Below are positions 1 to 12,713 of a stretch of 64,000 bases of DNA, piece after piece. The DNA comes from JADYZU01 sp964540965. Lineage in GTDB: Bacteria > Pseudomonadota > Alphaproteobacteria > Rhodobacterales > Rhodobacteraceae. The stretch is taken from NCBI GenBank assembly GCA_964540965.1, contig CAZIOT010000019.1, forward strand, positions 1 to 64,000. Direction: 5' to 3'. Position 1 is the first letter of the stretch; each line of letters begins with the position of its first letter. Both the position numbers and the translations under genes were made by a program. The notes beneath the pieces were generated by a model. The model did no database searches, had not been told where the DNA came from, and saw nothing but the letters and a program-made list of their open reading frames with translations.

Positions 1-84
1 AAATATCCTCGGGGGGTGAATGCGCCGCAGGCGCAGAGGGGGGCAGACGGCCCCCCTTTCTTCCTCCCGGTCCGTCAGGACCGG
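1..84 (+). repeat. Partial copy A of multi-hairpin intergenic repeat
   Basis: The left edge cuts into a repeat seen three more times in the window (23874, 27657, 56750). What remains is the end of the long inverted-repeat arm (1-9), a small GCGCC hairpin (about 22-34), the G/C terminator-like hairpin (38-56) and an outer hairpin with arms 67-73 and 78-84. It reads in the same direction as the copy at 27657 and shares its outer CCGGTCC hairpin with the copy at 23874. The start of the unit lies outside the window. Confidence 0.85.
38..62 (+). terminator. Intrinsic terminator inside repeat copy A
   Basis: Seven-base arms GGGGGGC (38-44) and GCCCCCC (50-56) with a five-base loop are followed by TTTCTT. 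This is the expected form of a rho-independent terminator for a gene entering from the left of the window. Confidence 0.65.
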
Positions 85-150
85 CCACCCCCCGCCGGCC
101 CGGCATCACTGCGGTTGTCGCCGCCGCCCGGATCGGTCATTCCTGACGCC

Positions 151-807
151 ATGGCCCTGAACCTGAACCCCGGCACCACCGCCGTCTGCGAAGCTGTCTA
201 TGCCCGGCTTGCCGCACAGCCGCGGGTGATCCTGGCGCTGGCCGGGGCCCCCGGTTCCGGCAAATCGACGCTGGCGCAAGAGGTGGCCCGCCGCCTCAAC
301 GCGCAAAAGATCGCGGCCGAGGTGGTGCCGATGGACGGCTTTCACCTCGACAATGCCGTGCTTGACGCCTGGGGCCTGCGCGCGCGCAAGGGGGCGCCCG
401 AAACCTTTGACGCCGGCGGGTTCCTGCATCTCGTCTGGCGGATGAAGACCGGGCAAGAGGTGGTCGCCCCCCTGTTCGACCGCGCCCGCGACATCGCCAT
501 CGCCGGGGTGCAGGTGGTCGCCGACACGGTGCAGGTCGTGATCTGCGAGGGCAATTACCTGCTTTTCGACGAAAGCCCCTGGGACGGGCTTGCCGCGCTC
601 TGGGATCTCAAGGTCAGGCTCGACGTGCCCGAGGCCGATCTGCGGCAGCGGCTGATCCAGCGCTGGCTGGACCATGGCCTGTCGCGCGCCGCCGCTGTCC
701 GCCGCGCCGAGGGCAACGACATTCCGAACGCCCGCCGCGTCATCACCCGCCCGCTTGCCGCCGATCTGGTGCTGGGCCCGAACGGACCTTTGACCGGGCC
801 CGCCTAG
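151..807 (+). CDS. P-loop nucleoside/sugar kinase family protein (uridine kinase/FrcK-like)
   Basis: The 218-residue protein is a small P-loop kinase. A Walker A motif GAPGSGKST lies at residues 32-40 and the family signature MDGFHLDN at 61-68; a Walker-B-like ICEGNYLL follows near the middle. Relatives are annotated as uridine kinase or pantothenate kinase-like, and some (FrcK) sit with fructose transport genes, so the substrate cannot be assigned. The open frame extends upstream into the repeat, but ATG 151 gives the normal family N terminus just ahead of the P-loop. No good ribosome binding site is visible. It lies 74 nt upstream of glgB on the same strand, with a separate promoter candidate between them. 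Confidence 0.8.
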   Translation: MALNLNPGTTAVCEAVYARLAAQPRVILALAGAPGSGKSTLAQEVARRLNAQKIAAEVVPMDGFHLDNAVLDAWGLRARKGAPETFDAGGFLHLVWRMKTGQEVVAPLFDRARDIAIAGVQVVADTVQVVICEGNYLLFDESPWDGLAALWDLKVRLDVPEADLRQRLIQRWLDHGLSRAAAVRRAEGNDIPNARRVITRPLAADLVLGPNGPLTGPA

Positions 808-830
808 TCCGTTACCGCTAACAGCGCCCC

Positions 831-858
831 TTGCCGTGGACCTGAATCCCCCTATGAT
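831..858 (+). promoter_or_regulatory. Candidate sigma70 promoter for the glg operon
   Basis: TTGCCG (831-836) and TATGAT (853-858) are separated by 16 nt. Transcription would start near 865, giving a leader of under 20 nt before the glgB ATG at 882. The call rests on consensus match and position only. Confidence 0.45.
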
Positions 859-881
859 CGCGGCACAGGTGAGAGGTGCCC

Positions 882-3059
882 ATGACCCATCCGCTTACGC
901 CCGAGACGATCCTGCGGCTCACCTCGGCCCGGGATGACGATCCGTTCTCGGTGCTGGGGCCGCATCGCGTCGGGCGGGCCACCTGGGTGACCGCCATCGA
1001 CCCCGGTGCCGAGACGCTGGCCGCGGTGGTCGGGCGCAAGGAATATCCGCTCGACCGGATCGAGGGGCCGCTGTTCCGGGGCAAGGTGCCGGCGGGCAAG
1101 CCCTATCGCCTGCGCGGGCGCGGTGCCGGGGCGGAATGGGATTATGACGATGCCTATCGTTTTGGCCCGGTGCTGTCGGATTTCGACGAATACCTTCTGG
1201 GCGAAGGCAATCACCAACGCCTGTGGGAGGCGCTGGGCGCCCATGTCATGACCCTCGACGGCGTCGCCGGCACGCATTTCGCCGTCTGGGCGCCGAATGC
1301 GCAGCGCGTCTCGGTCGTCGGCGATTTCAACGCCTGGGACGGCCGGCGGCACATGATGCGCCGGCGCGGCGGCACCGGCGTGTGGGAGATCTTCGTGCCC
1401 GGCGCCGCCGATGGCGCCGCCTACAAATACGAGATCATCGGCCCCCATGGCGAGCTTCTGCCACTCAAGGCCGATCCGGTGGGATTTGGCGCCCAGCACC
1501 CGCCCGAAACCGCCAGCGTGGTGCGCGACATCTCGGGCTTTGGCTGGCGCGACGCGCCCTGGATGCAGCACCGCGCCGAGGCCAACCGCCGCGAGGCGCC
1601 GATTTCCATCTACGAAGTGCATCTGCCGTCGTGGAAACGGCGCTGGGACGACGGCGGGCGGCCGTTTTCCTACAGGGAACTGGCGCAGGATCTGATCAAT
1701 TACGCCCGCTGGATGGGGTTCACCCATCTCGAATTCATGCCGGTCAGCGAATATCCGTTCGACGGATCCTGGGGCTACCAGCCGGTCGGGCTATATGCGC
1801 CGACGATCCGCATGGGGCCGCCGCATGAATTCCGCGATCTGGTGCAGGCCGCGCATGATGCCGGCATCGGCGTGCTGATCGACTGGGTGCCCGGCCATTT
1901 CCCGACCGATGCCCATGGATTGGGCCGTTTCGACGGCACGCCGCTTTATGAACATGCCGATCCGCGCGAGGGGTTCCATCAGGACTGGAACACGCTGATC
2001 TACAATTACGGCCGCACCGAGGTGGCGAATTTCCTTGTCGCCAATGCGCTTTACTGGTTCGAGGAATACCATATCGACGGGCTGCGCGTCGATGCCGTCG
2101 CCTCGATGCTCTATCGCGACTATTCGCGCAAGGACGGTGAATGGCTGCCGAATGCCCATGGCGGCCGCGAAAACCTCGAGGCGATCGCCTTCATGCAGCG
2201 GATGAATGCCGCCGTCTATGCCGCGGCGCCGGGAATCATGACCGTGGCCGAGGAATCGACCTCGTTCCCGCGCGTCTCTGCCCCGGTCGATCATGGCGGG
2301 CTGGGTTTCGGCTACAAATGGAACATGGGGTGGATGAACGACACCCTGCGCTATATCGAGCACGAACCGATCCATCGCAAATACCACCACCACCAGATGA
2401 CCTTCGGTCTGCATTACGCATTTTCCGAAAACTTCATCCTGCCGATTTCCCATGACGAGGTTGTCCACGGCAAGGGCAGCATGGTGCAGAAGATGCCCGG
2501 CAACGACTGGGAGAAATTCGCCAACCTGCGCGCCTATTACGGCTATATGTGGGGGCATCCCGGCAAGAAGCTGTTGTTCATGGGCTGCGAGATCGCGCAG
2601 GGCCACGAATGGAAACAGGCCGAGCAACTGGATTGGGACGCGGCGCAACGGCCGGCGAACAAGGGGGTCCAGTCGCTGGTGCGCGACCTGAATGCGCTCT
2701 ATCGCGACACGCCCGCCCTGCATGTCAGGGATTGCGACCCCGCCGGTTTCCGCTGGTCGGAATCCAACGATGCCGAGGCCTCGGTCTATGCCTGGCTGCG
2801 GTTCGGCGATGACGGCGACGCGCCGGTGCTGGTCGCCTGCAACTTCACGCCGGTCGAACGCGGCGCCTATCGCATCGGCGTGCCGGGCCCCGGCTTCTGG
2901 GCCGAGGTGCTCAACTCGGACGCGGCCGCCTATGGCGGCGGCAATCGCGGCAACATGGGCGGGCGCGAGGCGCAACCCATTGCCCACAATGGTTTCGACT
3001 GGTCCATCGAGGCGGTGCTGCCGCCCTTGGCCACGGTCTTTTTCCGGCAGCAGGCGTAA
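882..3059 (+). CDS. glgB: 1,4-alpha-glucan branching enzyme GlgB
   Basis: GlgB cuts alpha-1,4-glucan chains and rejoins them through alpha-1,6 bonds to branch glycogen. The 725-residue protein has the usual length. An N-terminal CBM48-type domain ([17 protein letters not shown]) precedes the GH13 barrel. The catalytic nucleophile is Asp404 in [10 protein letters not shown], the acid/base is Glu457/458 in VAEEST, and the stabilising Asp525 is in [12 protein letters not shown] 882 is preferred over the in-frame GTG at 876 because GAGAGG at 871-876 is a well-spaced ribosome binding site. It is the first gene of a five-gene operon, with glgC starting 22 nt downstream. Confidence 0.97.
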   Translation: MTHPLTPETILRLTSARDDDPFSVLGPHRVGRATWVTAIDPGAETLAAVVGRKEYPLDRIEGPLFRGKVPAGKPYRLRGRGAGAEWDYDDAYRFGPVLSDFDEYLLGEGNHQRLWEALGAHVMTLDGVAGTHFAVWAPNAQRVSVVGDFNAWDGRRHMMRRRGGTGVWEIFVPGAADGAAYKYEIIGPHGELLPLKADPVGFGAQHPPETASVVRDISGFGWRDAPWMQHRAEANRREAPISIYEVHLPSWKRRWDDGGRPFSYRELAQDLINYARWMGFTHLEFMPVSEYPFDGSWGYQPVGLYAPTIRMGPPHEFRDLVQAAHDAGIGVLIDWVPGHFPTDAHGLGRFDGTPLYEHADPREGFHQDWNTLIYNYGRTEVANFLVANALYWFEEYHIDGLRVDAVASMLYRDYSRKDGEWLPNAHGGRENLEAIAFMQRMNAAVYAAAPGIMTVAEESTSFPRVSAPVDHGGLGFGYKWNMGWMNDTLRYIEHEPIHRKYHHHQMTFGLHYAFSENFILPISHDEVVHGKGSMVQKMPGNDWEKFANLRAYYGYMWGHPGKKLLFMGCEIAQGHEWKQAEQLDWDAAQRPANKGVQSLVRDLNALYRDTPALHVRDCDPAGFRWSESNDAEASVYAWLRFGDDGDAPVLVACNFTPVERGAYRIGVPGPGFWAEVLNSDAAAYGGGNRGNMGGREAQPIAHNGFDWSIEAVLPPLATVFFRQQA

Positions 3060-3081
3060 CGGGATCGGGAGGCCCGGCATC

Positions 3082-4341
3082 ATGGTGCAGAACCGCAGAC
3101 TGACTCAACGGTCCATGGCCTTCGTCCTTGCCGGCGGGCGGGGCAGCCGGTTGCGCGAACTGACCGACAACCGGGTGAAACCGGCGGTCTATTTCGGCGG
3201 CAAGGCGCGGATCATCGACTTTGCCCTGTCGAACGCGCTGAATTGCGGCATCCGCAAGATCGCGGTGGCGACGCAATACAAGGCGCATTCGCTGATCCGC
3301 CACATGCAGCGCGGCTGGAATTTCTTTCGCGCCGAGCGCAACGAATTCCTTGATATCCTGCCCGCCTCGCAGCGGATGGACGAAAGCATGTGGTATCGCG
3401 GCACCGCCGATGCGGTGACGCAGAACATCGACATTCTGGACAGCTACAATGTCGATTACATCATCATTCTGGCCGGAGATCACATCTACAAGATGGATTA
3501 CGAAGTGATGCTGCGCCAGCATGTCGAAAGCGGCGCCGATGTCACCATCGGCTGCCTGACCGTGCCCCGGGCCGAGGCGTCGGCCTTTGGCGTCATGGCG
3601 ACCGATGCCAGCGGGCGCATCACCTCGTTCCTGGAAAAGCCCGCCAATCCGCCCGGCACGCCCGAGGATCCGACGCTCGCGCTCGCCTCGATGGGCATCT
3701 ATGTCTTCAACTGGGATTTCCTGCGCGAATTGCTGGTCCGCGATGCCGAGGATACCAATTCCAGCCATGATTTCGGCAATGACCTGATCCCCGATATCGT
3801 CAAGAACGGCAAGGCGATGGCGCATCGTTTCGATGTGTCCTGCGTCCGCGAACCCGGCGCCCCGGCCTATTGGAAGGATGTGGGAACCGTCGATGCCTTC
3901 TGGCAGGCGAATATCGACCTGACCGATTTCACCCCCGACCTCAACCTGTGGGACCGCGACTGGCCGGTCTGGACCTATGCGGAATCGGTGCCGCCGGCGA
4001 AATTCATCCATGACGAAAAGGACCGCCGCGGCATTGCGATCTCGTCCATGGTTTCGGGCGGCTGCATCGTTTCGGGGACCGAGGTGCGCAATTCGCTGCT
4101 GTTCACCCAGGTGCATACCAATTCCTATGCCGTTCTCGACAATGCGGTGGTGCTGCCCTATGTGACCGTCGCGCGCCATGCCCGGCTGCGCAAGGTGGTG
4201 ATCGACCGCGGCGTCATCATCCCCGAGGGGCTTGTCGTCGGCGAGGATCCTGTCGAGGATGCAAAGTGGTTCCGCGTCACCGAAAAGGGTGTCACGCTGA
4301 TCACCCAGACCATGCTTGACCGGAGAGAAGCCGCCCTATGA
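3082..4341 (+). CDS. glgC: Glucose-1-phosphate adenylyltransferase GlgC
   Basis: GlgC makes ADP-glucose from glucose 1-phosphate and ATP, the committed and usually allosterically controlled step of glycogen synthesis. The 419-residue protein starts [12 protein letters not shown] and has the nucleotide-binding loop AGGRGSRL at residues 17-24, followed by [14 protein letters not shown]. The C-terminal part has the left-handed beta-helix pattern ([11 protein letters not shown]). A purine-rich stretch at about 3064-3072 serves as ribosome binding site for ATG 3082. The frame is open further upstream inside glgB, which is a GC-rich artefact. The TGA stop overlaps the glgA ATG by four bases. Confidence 0.97.
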   Translation: MVQNRRLTQRSMAFVLAGGRGSRLRELTDNRVKPAVYFGGKARIIDFALSNALNCGIRKIAVATQYKAHSLIRHMQRGWNFFRAERNEFLDILPASQRMDESMWYRGTADAVTQNIDILDSYNVDYIIILAGDHIYKMDYEVMLRQHVESGADVTIGCLTVPRAEASAFGVMATDASGRITSFLEKPANPPGTPEDPTLALASMGIYVFNWDFLRELLVRDAEDTNSSHDFGNDLIPDIVKNGKAMAHRFDVSCVREPGAPAYWKDVGTVDAFWQANIDLTDFTPDLNLWDRDWPVWTYAESVPPAKFIHDEKDRRGIAISSMVSGGCIVSGTEVRNSLLFTQVHTNSYAVLDNAVVLPYVTVARHARLRKVVIDRGVIIPEGLVVGEDPVEDAKWFRVTEKGVTLITQTMLDRREAAL

Positions 4342-5761
4342 CGCTTGCCGTCCTGTCCGTTGCCTCGGAATGCGCCCCGCTGGTCAAGACCGGCGGGCTG
4401 GCCGATGTCACGGGCGCGCTGCCCGCGGCACTGGCGGCGCAGGGCGTGGCGGTCAGGACGCTGATCCCCGGCTATCCGGCGGTGATGAAGGCGGTCAGCA
4501 CCAGCGGCACGGTGATGGAGGACGGCGACCTGTTCGGCGGTCCGGCCCGGGTGCTGGCCGCGACGGCGGCGGGGCTCGACCTTCTGGTGATCGAGGCGCC
4601 GCACCTGTTCGACAGGCCCGGGTCGATCTACCTGGGCCCCGATGGCAAGGACTGGCCCGACAATCCCGAACGCTTTGCTGCATTAAGCTGGATCGCGGCG
4701 CGGATCGCGACCGAGGGCGCGGCGGGCTGGCGTCCGGCGGTGGTGCATTGCCACGACTGGCAGGCCGGTTTCGTGCCGGAATACCTGCACGCCATGGGCG
4801 GCCGGGCCGGCACCATCCTGACCATCCACAACATCGCCTTCCAGGGGCCGGCGCCGGCCGGGCACATCGCCCGGCTGCGGCTGCCGCGGCACCGCTTCAC
4901 CCGCGAGGGCTTTGAATACTGGGGCCGGATTTCCGCGCTGAAGGCCGGGCTGGTCGGCGCCGACCGGCTGACCACGGTGTCGCCGACCTATGCCGCCGAA
5001 CTGATGACGGATGCGTTCGGCATGGGCCTTGACGGCGTGATGCGCGACCGCCGCGGTGTGCTGTCGGGCATCCTGAACGGCATCGACGAAACCGTCTGGA
5101 ACCCCGCCACCGACCCGCTGATCGCCCCCTATTCCGACGCCGCCGGCAAGGCCGCCAACACCAGCGCGCTGCGCGCCGAGATGGGCCTGCCCGACTCGGA
5201 CGGCCCGCTCTGCGTCGTCGTCTCGCGCCTGACGGAACAGAAGGGGCTGGACCTGCTGATCCGCACCCTGCCCGCACTGCTTGCGGGCGGCGGGCAACTG
5301 GCGCTCTTGGGCTCGGGCGAGCCGTGGATGGAGGATGCCTTTCGCGCCGCCGCCGCCGATCCCAACGTCGCGGTCCGCATCGGTTATGACGAGGGGCTGA
5401 GCCACCGCCTGATCGCCGGCGGCGACGCGATCCTTGTCCCCAGCCGGTTCGAGCCCTGCGGCCTGACCCAGCTATACGGGTTGCGCTATGGCACGATCCC
5501 GGTCGTCGCGCTGACCGGCGGGCTGGCCGATACCGTCATCAACGCCTCTCCCGCCGCGCTGGCGATGGGCGTGGCCAGCGGCATCCAGTTCAACCCCGTC
5601 AGCGATGAGGCGCTGACCGGCGCCTTCACCCGGCTTCATGCGCTGTGGCGCGACCGCACGGCCTGGGCGCGGATGCAGGCCAATGCCATGGCCCAACCTG
5701 TGGGCTGGGGTCCCTCGGCGCGTGACTATGCCGCGCTTTATGCCCAAGTGGCCCGCCTGCC

Positions 5762-5765
<4 letters not shown>
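4338..5765 (+). CDS. glgA: Glycogen synthase GlgA (GT5, ADP-glucose)
   Basis: GlgA transfers glucose from ADP-glucose to the growing alpha-1,4-glucan. The 475-residue protein is normal for the bacterial family. It has the ADP-glucose-binding KTGGLADV beginning at residue 17, [15 protein letters not shown] in the N-terminal Rossmann domain, and the C-terminal donor-site motif [17 protein letters not shown]. Four-base ATGA overlaps with glgC upstream and glgX downstream indicate translational coupling. Confidence 0.97.
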
Positions 5766-9509
<3,744 letters not shown>

Positions 9510-9558
9510 GCGAATTTCGCGAAATTCGCGCGCACCGGAAAATTCGCGAATTTTCCGG
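9510..9558. repeat. Twin palindrome 1 between pgm and corA (bidirectional terminator candidate)
   Basis: Two perfect palindromes fill the 52-nt gap between the convergent stops of pgm and corA. The first is 20 bp at 9510-9529 with core TTTCGCGAAA; the second is 24 bp at 9535-9558 with core AATTCGCGAATT. Either strand can fold into two successive hairpins. There is no U tract after the second stem. The AATTC-type cores resemble those of the pair at 41803-41854. Confidence 0.85.
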
Positions 9559-9561
9559 CGC

Positions 9562-10521
9562 CTACAACCAGCCGCGCCATTTGAAATAGGCCCAGGTCAC
9601 CGCCGCGGAACCCGCCATCAGCGCTAGCGCGGCGGGATAGCCCCAGCTTTGCGCCAGTTCCGGCATGCGGGTGAAATTCATACCGTAGATGCTGGCGATC
9701 AGCGTCGGCGGCAGGAACAGCGCCGCCACCACCGAGACGATCCGCACCGTCCGGTTCTGCGCCAGATTGACCATGCCCAGCGTGGTGTCGGTGGCCAAGG
9801 ACACCCGGCCCGACAGGAAATCGGCGTGAACCTCGAGCGCCTGGATGTCGCGCATCAGCGCCTTGATGAACGGATGCAGCGCGCTGCCGACCGGGCGGTC
9901 GTCGGCCCAGATGCCGAAGATCGACAGCATCCGTTCGATCGAAAGCAGGCCCAGCCGGATCCGCGCCAGCGTCTCGCCGCTGCGGCCGATGGCCTGCAGT
10001 GCCGATTGCAGCGCCTCGGCCGATTGCCCGTCCCCGCCGCTGAACACCGCGCCGGCAACAAGGTCGAGCTCCTTGCCCGACCCTTCCAGCAGGTCGGCAA
10101 GGCGCGAGATGATCTCTTCGACAAGGCCAAGGAACAGGCGCAGGCTGTCGGCGCAGCCCAGACTTGACCGCTCGGCACGGTCGGGGAAGGTCTCGAACGG
10201 GCGCGGCGCGTGGTGGCGCACCGTGACAAGCTGATTGGCGCTCAGGATGAAGGCGACCGGCCCCGATACCTGCCCGCCTTCGGGGGTGCGGCCGGGAACC
10301 ACGACGGTCATGTAATCGGTGCCGCCTTCGCGGTAGAAACGGTTCGAGATCTCGATTTCTTCCATGTCGGCCAGGGTCGGCACCTCGATCCCCAGCGTGG
10401 CGACGGCGGCGACCTGATCCTCCATCGGGCGGTAAAGGTCGATCCATGCCGCGCGGGTCAGGTCTTCGCCCGGATCAAGCGGCATCAGGCGGCGCCCGTC
10501 GATGCGATAGGCCTTCAGCAT
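9562..10521 (-). CDS. corA: CorA-family divalent cation transporter
   Basis: A 319-residue inner-membrane channel for magnesium or related divalent cations. A long N-terminal cytoplasmic domain is followed by two C-terminal membrane segments with the selectivity motif YGMN at 279-282 between them (VVAALFLPPTLIASI before it). The second helix ends at the short basic C terminus KWRGWL. The start ATG at 10521 has AGGGG upstream. Substrate preference (Mg, Co, Zn) cannot be told from the motif alone. It is convergent with pgm. Confidence 0.94.
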   Translation of the reverse strand: MLKAYRIDGRRLMPLDPGEDLTRAAWIDLYRPMEDQVAAVATLGIEVPTLADMEEIEISNRFYREGGTDYMTVVVPGRTPEGGQVSGPVAFILSANQLVTVRHHAPRPFETFPDRAERSSLGCADSLRLFLGLVEEIISRLADLLEGSGKELDLVAGAVFSGGDGQSAEALQSALQAIGRSGETLARIRLGLLSIERMLSIFGIWADDRPVGSALHPFIKALMRDIQALEVHADFLSGRVSLATDTTLGMVNLAQNRTVRIVSVVAALFLPPTLIASIYGMNFTRMPELAQSWGYPAALALMAGSAAVTWAYFKWRGWL

Positions 10522-10592
10522 GGCGGCGCCCCTGTTGCTTCACCTTGGCGCAGGGATAGTCCAGACTGGCGGCGCTGGAAAGCGAGGCGCGG

Positions 10593-10790
10593 ATGAACTG
10601 GATGACAGGGCTGGCGGTTCTGGTGCTGGTGGTGGCGATTGCCGCGCCGATGGTGCTGTGGCGCCGGCGGCGGGTGGCGGCCCGGCGCGATCCGGCCGAA
10701 GTCTGGCTGACCGGCGATCCCGACCCGGCGCCGACCAGCCGCGACGATCCGTCGGACGGCGATGGCGGGTCGGACGGCGGCGGCGACTGA
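10593..10790 (+). CDS. Small single-pass membrane protein, unknown function
   Basis: A 65-residue frame with one N-terminal membrane helix (LAVLVLVVAIAAPMVLW), a basic RRRR stretch directly after it, and an acidic, glycine-rich tail. The basic cluster predicts a cytoplasmic C terminus. A GAGG sequence lies a few bases upstream of ATG 10593. The composition is that of a real membrane protein, not an antisense shadow, but no family is recognised. It is divergent from corA and convergent with the next small gene, leaving only 9 nt between stops. Confidence 0.6.
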   Translation: MNWMTGLAVLVLVVAIAAPMVLWRRRRVAARRDPAEVWLTGDPDPAPTSRDDPSDGDGGSDGGGD

Positions 10791-10799
10791 CGCGGGCCG

Positions 10800-11021
10800 T
10801 CAGTCCTGGTCGGCCGGCGGTTTGGGCGGTTCCGGCGCCTTGGGGTCGAACACCAGAAAGAACTGATGCGCGCAATACAGGCCGATGCCGCCGAACAGCA
10901 CCCCCCAAAAGGCATTGCCGTTCCAGAACTCGACCCCGGCCCAGCCCAGGCAGGCGGCCACGGTGGCGACGCGGCGCCACAGCGGAATGAAGAACGGATG
11001 CTGCACGTCCAGAAGTTTCAT
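10800..11021 (-). CDS. Small two-helix membrane protein (DUF3329-like)
   Basis: A 73-residue protein beginning MKLLDVQHPFFIPLWRRV with two hydrophobic helices (VATVAACLGWAGVEFW and GVLFGGIGLYCAHQFFLVF) and a proline-rich tail ending KPPADQD. The pattern resembles a small membrane family conserved in Rhodobacteraceae. Purine-rich AAAGGGGCGGG precedes the ATG. Its role is unknown; it is divergent from the Rieske-like gene at 11125. Confidence 0.75.
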   Translation of the reverse strand: MKLLDVQHPFFIPLWRRVATVAACLGWAGVEFWNGNAFWGVLFGGIGLYCAHQFFLVFDPKAPEPPKPPADQD

Positions 11022-11124
11022 CGCCCGCCCCTTTCGTCGCCTCGCCCTTGGTCGCCTTCGTCCATAAACCGCTTGCGCCGCGCGGGAAAGTGGGCAGAAC
11101 CGGGGACACAGGCAGGAGGATGCG

Positions 11125-11427
11125 ATGACCGGCTGGATCGCTGCCGTCCCGTTGGACGATCTCGAGGACGAGGATGTGGTGGGCTGGAGCCATGGCGGCC
11201 GCGACTATGCCCTGTGCCTTGACGACCACGGCCAGCCGCATTGTCTTGACGCCGACTGCCCGGCCGATGGCGCCGCCCTTGCCGGCGGGCTGGTCGAGGG
11301 GCGGATGATCGAATGCCCGCTTGGCTGCCGCTATGACCTGCGCAGCGGCCAGGGCGACAATGGCGAGCGGATCGGCCTCTATCCGGCACGGATCGGCGAT
11401 GCCGCGGTCGAGGTCTCCTTCGGCTGA
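11125..11427 (+). CDS. Rieske-fold small protein with histidine ligands replaced
   Basis: The 100-residue protein has the order and spacing of a Rieske-type ferredoxin domain: a first Cys box, a GLVEGRMIECP strand, then YDLRSG. A canonical domain has CxH in the first box and CxxH in the second. Here they read CPAD (residues about 48-51) and CPLGC, so both cluster histidines are missing, although the cysteines and surrounding fold residues remain. A standard [2Fe-2S] Rieske cluster therefore looks unlikely. GCAGGAGG at about 11112-11119 is a good ribosome binding site. Its last 49 nt overlap the convergent FAH-family gene. Confidence 0.8.
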   Translation: MTGWIAAVPLDDLEDEDVVGWSHGGRDYALCLDDHGQPHCLDADCPADGAALAGGLVEGRMIECPLGCRYDLRSGQGDNGERIGLYPARIGDAAVEVSFG

Positions 11428-12083
11428 TCCGTTCGGCCGATGGTCAGCCGCACCGGATCAAGCCCCGGCACCGTGCCTTCCAGCACATCGCCGCGGCTGA
11501 CTGCCGCGACACCGGCCGGGGTGCCGGTCATGATGATGTCGCCGGCGCCCAGCGTGTACAGCCGGCCAAGATGCGACAGGATCCCCGGCACATCCCACAC
11601 CATGTCCGTCAGCGGCGCCTCTTGCCGGACCTTGCCGTTGACCGTCAGCCGGATCACCTGCGCCTCGGGCCGGAAGTCGCGCGACAAGGGGCCGATGACG
11701 GCGCCGCCCTCGAAATCCTTCGACGTGTCCCAGGGCCGGCGCAGGTCCTTGGACTGCGCCTGCAGATCGCGCCGCGTCATGTCGAGGCCGATGGCATGGC
11801 CGACCGGCACCCCGCCGGCGCCCAGGGCCACCACGAGTTCGAGTTCGTGGTGGAAATCCGCGGTGCCGGGCGGATAGGGCACGGTCGCCCCCGACGGCAC
11901 CAGATGCATCGCCGCCTTGAGAAAGAACCACGGCGCCTCGCGGTCGACGGTGCCGCCCATCTCGGTCGCATGGGCGACATAGTTACGGCCGACGCAGAAG
12001 ATGCGGCGCACCGGGTAAAGCGCGGTCGTGCCGGCGACCGGCAGGCTGGCCTGCGGCATCGGCGGGAACAGGTATTCGGTCAT
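11379..12083 (-). CDS. Fumarylacetoacetate hydrolase family protein
   Basis: A 234-residue FAH-family enzyme. It has VRRIFCVGRNYVAHATEM near the N terminus, the metal-binding acidic pair in HHELELVVALG, and the C-terminal DIIMTGTPAGVAAV that closes the active site. Family members hydrolyse or decarboxylate 1,3-diketo acids such as acylpyruvates; the substrate is not given by the sequence. Translation from ATG 12083 is favoured by GGAGG 7 nt upstream; the open frame further upstream lacks a ribosome binding site. The 3' end overlaps the convergent Rieske-like gene. Confidence 0.9.
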   Translation of the reverse strand: MTEYLFPPMPQASLPVAGTTALYPVRRIFCVGRNYVAHATEMGGTVDREAPWFFLKAAMHLVPSGATVPYPPGTADFHHELELVVALGAGGVPVGHAIGLDMTRRDLQAQSKDLRRPWDTSKDFEGGAVIGPLSRDFRPEAQVIRLTVNGKVRQEAPLTDMVWDVPGILSHLGRLYTLGAGDIIMTGTPAGVAAVSRGDVLEGTVPGLDPVRLTIGRTDQPKETSTAASPIRAG

Positions 12084-12148
12084 CGGCGGTCCTCCGGCCG
12101 CCACCATGCTGTGCGGGCCACCGGCGGGCAAGGGGGACAACTTGCCTC

Positions 12149-12177
12149 TTGCGCGATACATTTTATTTTCATAATGT
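12149..12177 (+). promoter_or_regulatory. Candidate promoter and operator of the sulfide-detoxification operon
   Basis: TTGCGC (12149-12154) and TAATGT (12172-12177) are spaced by 17 nt. An inverted repeat ACATT (12158-12162) / AATGT (12173-12177) covers the spacer and the -10, in the only AT-rich stretch of this gap. Operons with this gene content are often controlled by ArsR-type persulfide sensors (BigR/SqrR), so a repressor site overlapping the promoter is plausible. No such regulator gene lies in the window. Confidence 0.45.
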
Positions 12178-12248
12178 GTTTGCGCAGCCAGAGAGCTGCG
12201 ACCGCCCGCAAGGGCAGCCAGAGCAAACGACCCAAGGAAGGACCCGTC

Positions 12249-12284
12249 ATGACCGGAACCGGACGCGCAGGTGCGCCCGCATGA
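12249..12284 (+). CDS. Eleven-residue leader peptide MTGTGRAGAPA
   Basis: ATG 12249 is preceded by the best ribosome binding site of the operon, AAGGAAGGA at 12234-12242. It opens an 11-codon frame whose TGA (12282-12284) overlaps the ATG of the YeeE gene at 12281. The YeeE start itself has only a weak site, so ribosomes probably reach it by translating this leader. The frame is too short for a coding-bias test. Confidence 0.45.
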   Translation: MTGTGRAGAPA

Positions 12285-12712
12285 TTACCGAATTCACCCC
12301 CGGCGCTGCCCTGGCAGGCGGCGCGCTGATCGGGCTGTCCGCTGTCCTGCTGATGGCGACTCTGGGCCGGATCATGGGCGCCACCGGCATCCTGACCGGG
12401 CTTGTCGCCCCCGCCGACCGCAGTGATTTCCTGTGGCGCGCGGCGCTGCTTGCCGGGATGCTGACGGCGCCGTTCCTGTACCTGGCTGTCGCCGGTCAGC
12501 TTCCTGCCATCGATGTGCCGGTCGGGCCGGTGCAACTGGCGATGGGCGGGGTGCTGGTCGGCATCGGCGTCACCTTCGGCTCGGGCTGCACCTCGGGGCA
12601 CGGGGTCTGCGGCATCGCCCGGCTGTCGCCGCGGTCGATCGCCGCCACGATCACCTTCATGATCTTCACCGCGCTGACGGTTTTCGTCATGCGCCATCTG
12701 GTCGGGGGCTGA
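12281..12712 (+). CDS. YeeE/YedE family sulfur transport protein (first of a pair)
   Basis: A 143-residue membrane protein with about four helices and the family signature FGSGCTSGHGVCGIAR, whose cysteines are implicated in handling sulfur compounds in YeeE/YedE proteins (thiosulfate import in characterised members). Here the family is split into two half-size genes; this is the first half and 12714-13172 the second. The start is taken at ATG 12281 because the protein begins with a typical MITEFTPGAALAGG helix start and the upstream frame overlaps the leader region. Confidence 0.88.
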   Translation: MITEFTPGAALAGGALIGLSAVLLMATLGRIMGATGILTGLVAPADRSDFLWRAALLAGMLTAPFLYLAVAGQLPAIDVPVGPVQLAMGGVLVGIGVTFGSGCTSGHGVCGIARLSPRSIAATITFMIFTALTVFVMRHLVGG

Positions 12713-12713
12713 G

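Noticed and set aside
11379..11427. Convergent overlaps as signs of misannotation (Rieske-like/FAH 49 nt, lpxL/DUF1223 26 nt, sulP/hutD 4 nt)
   Set aside because: Each protein has family features up to or close to its end, and short tail-to-tail overlaps are frequent in compact GC-rich genomes.
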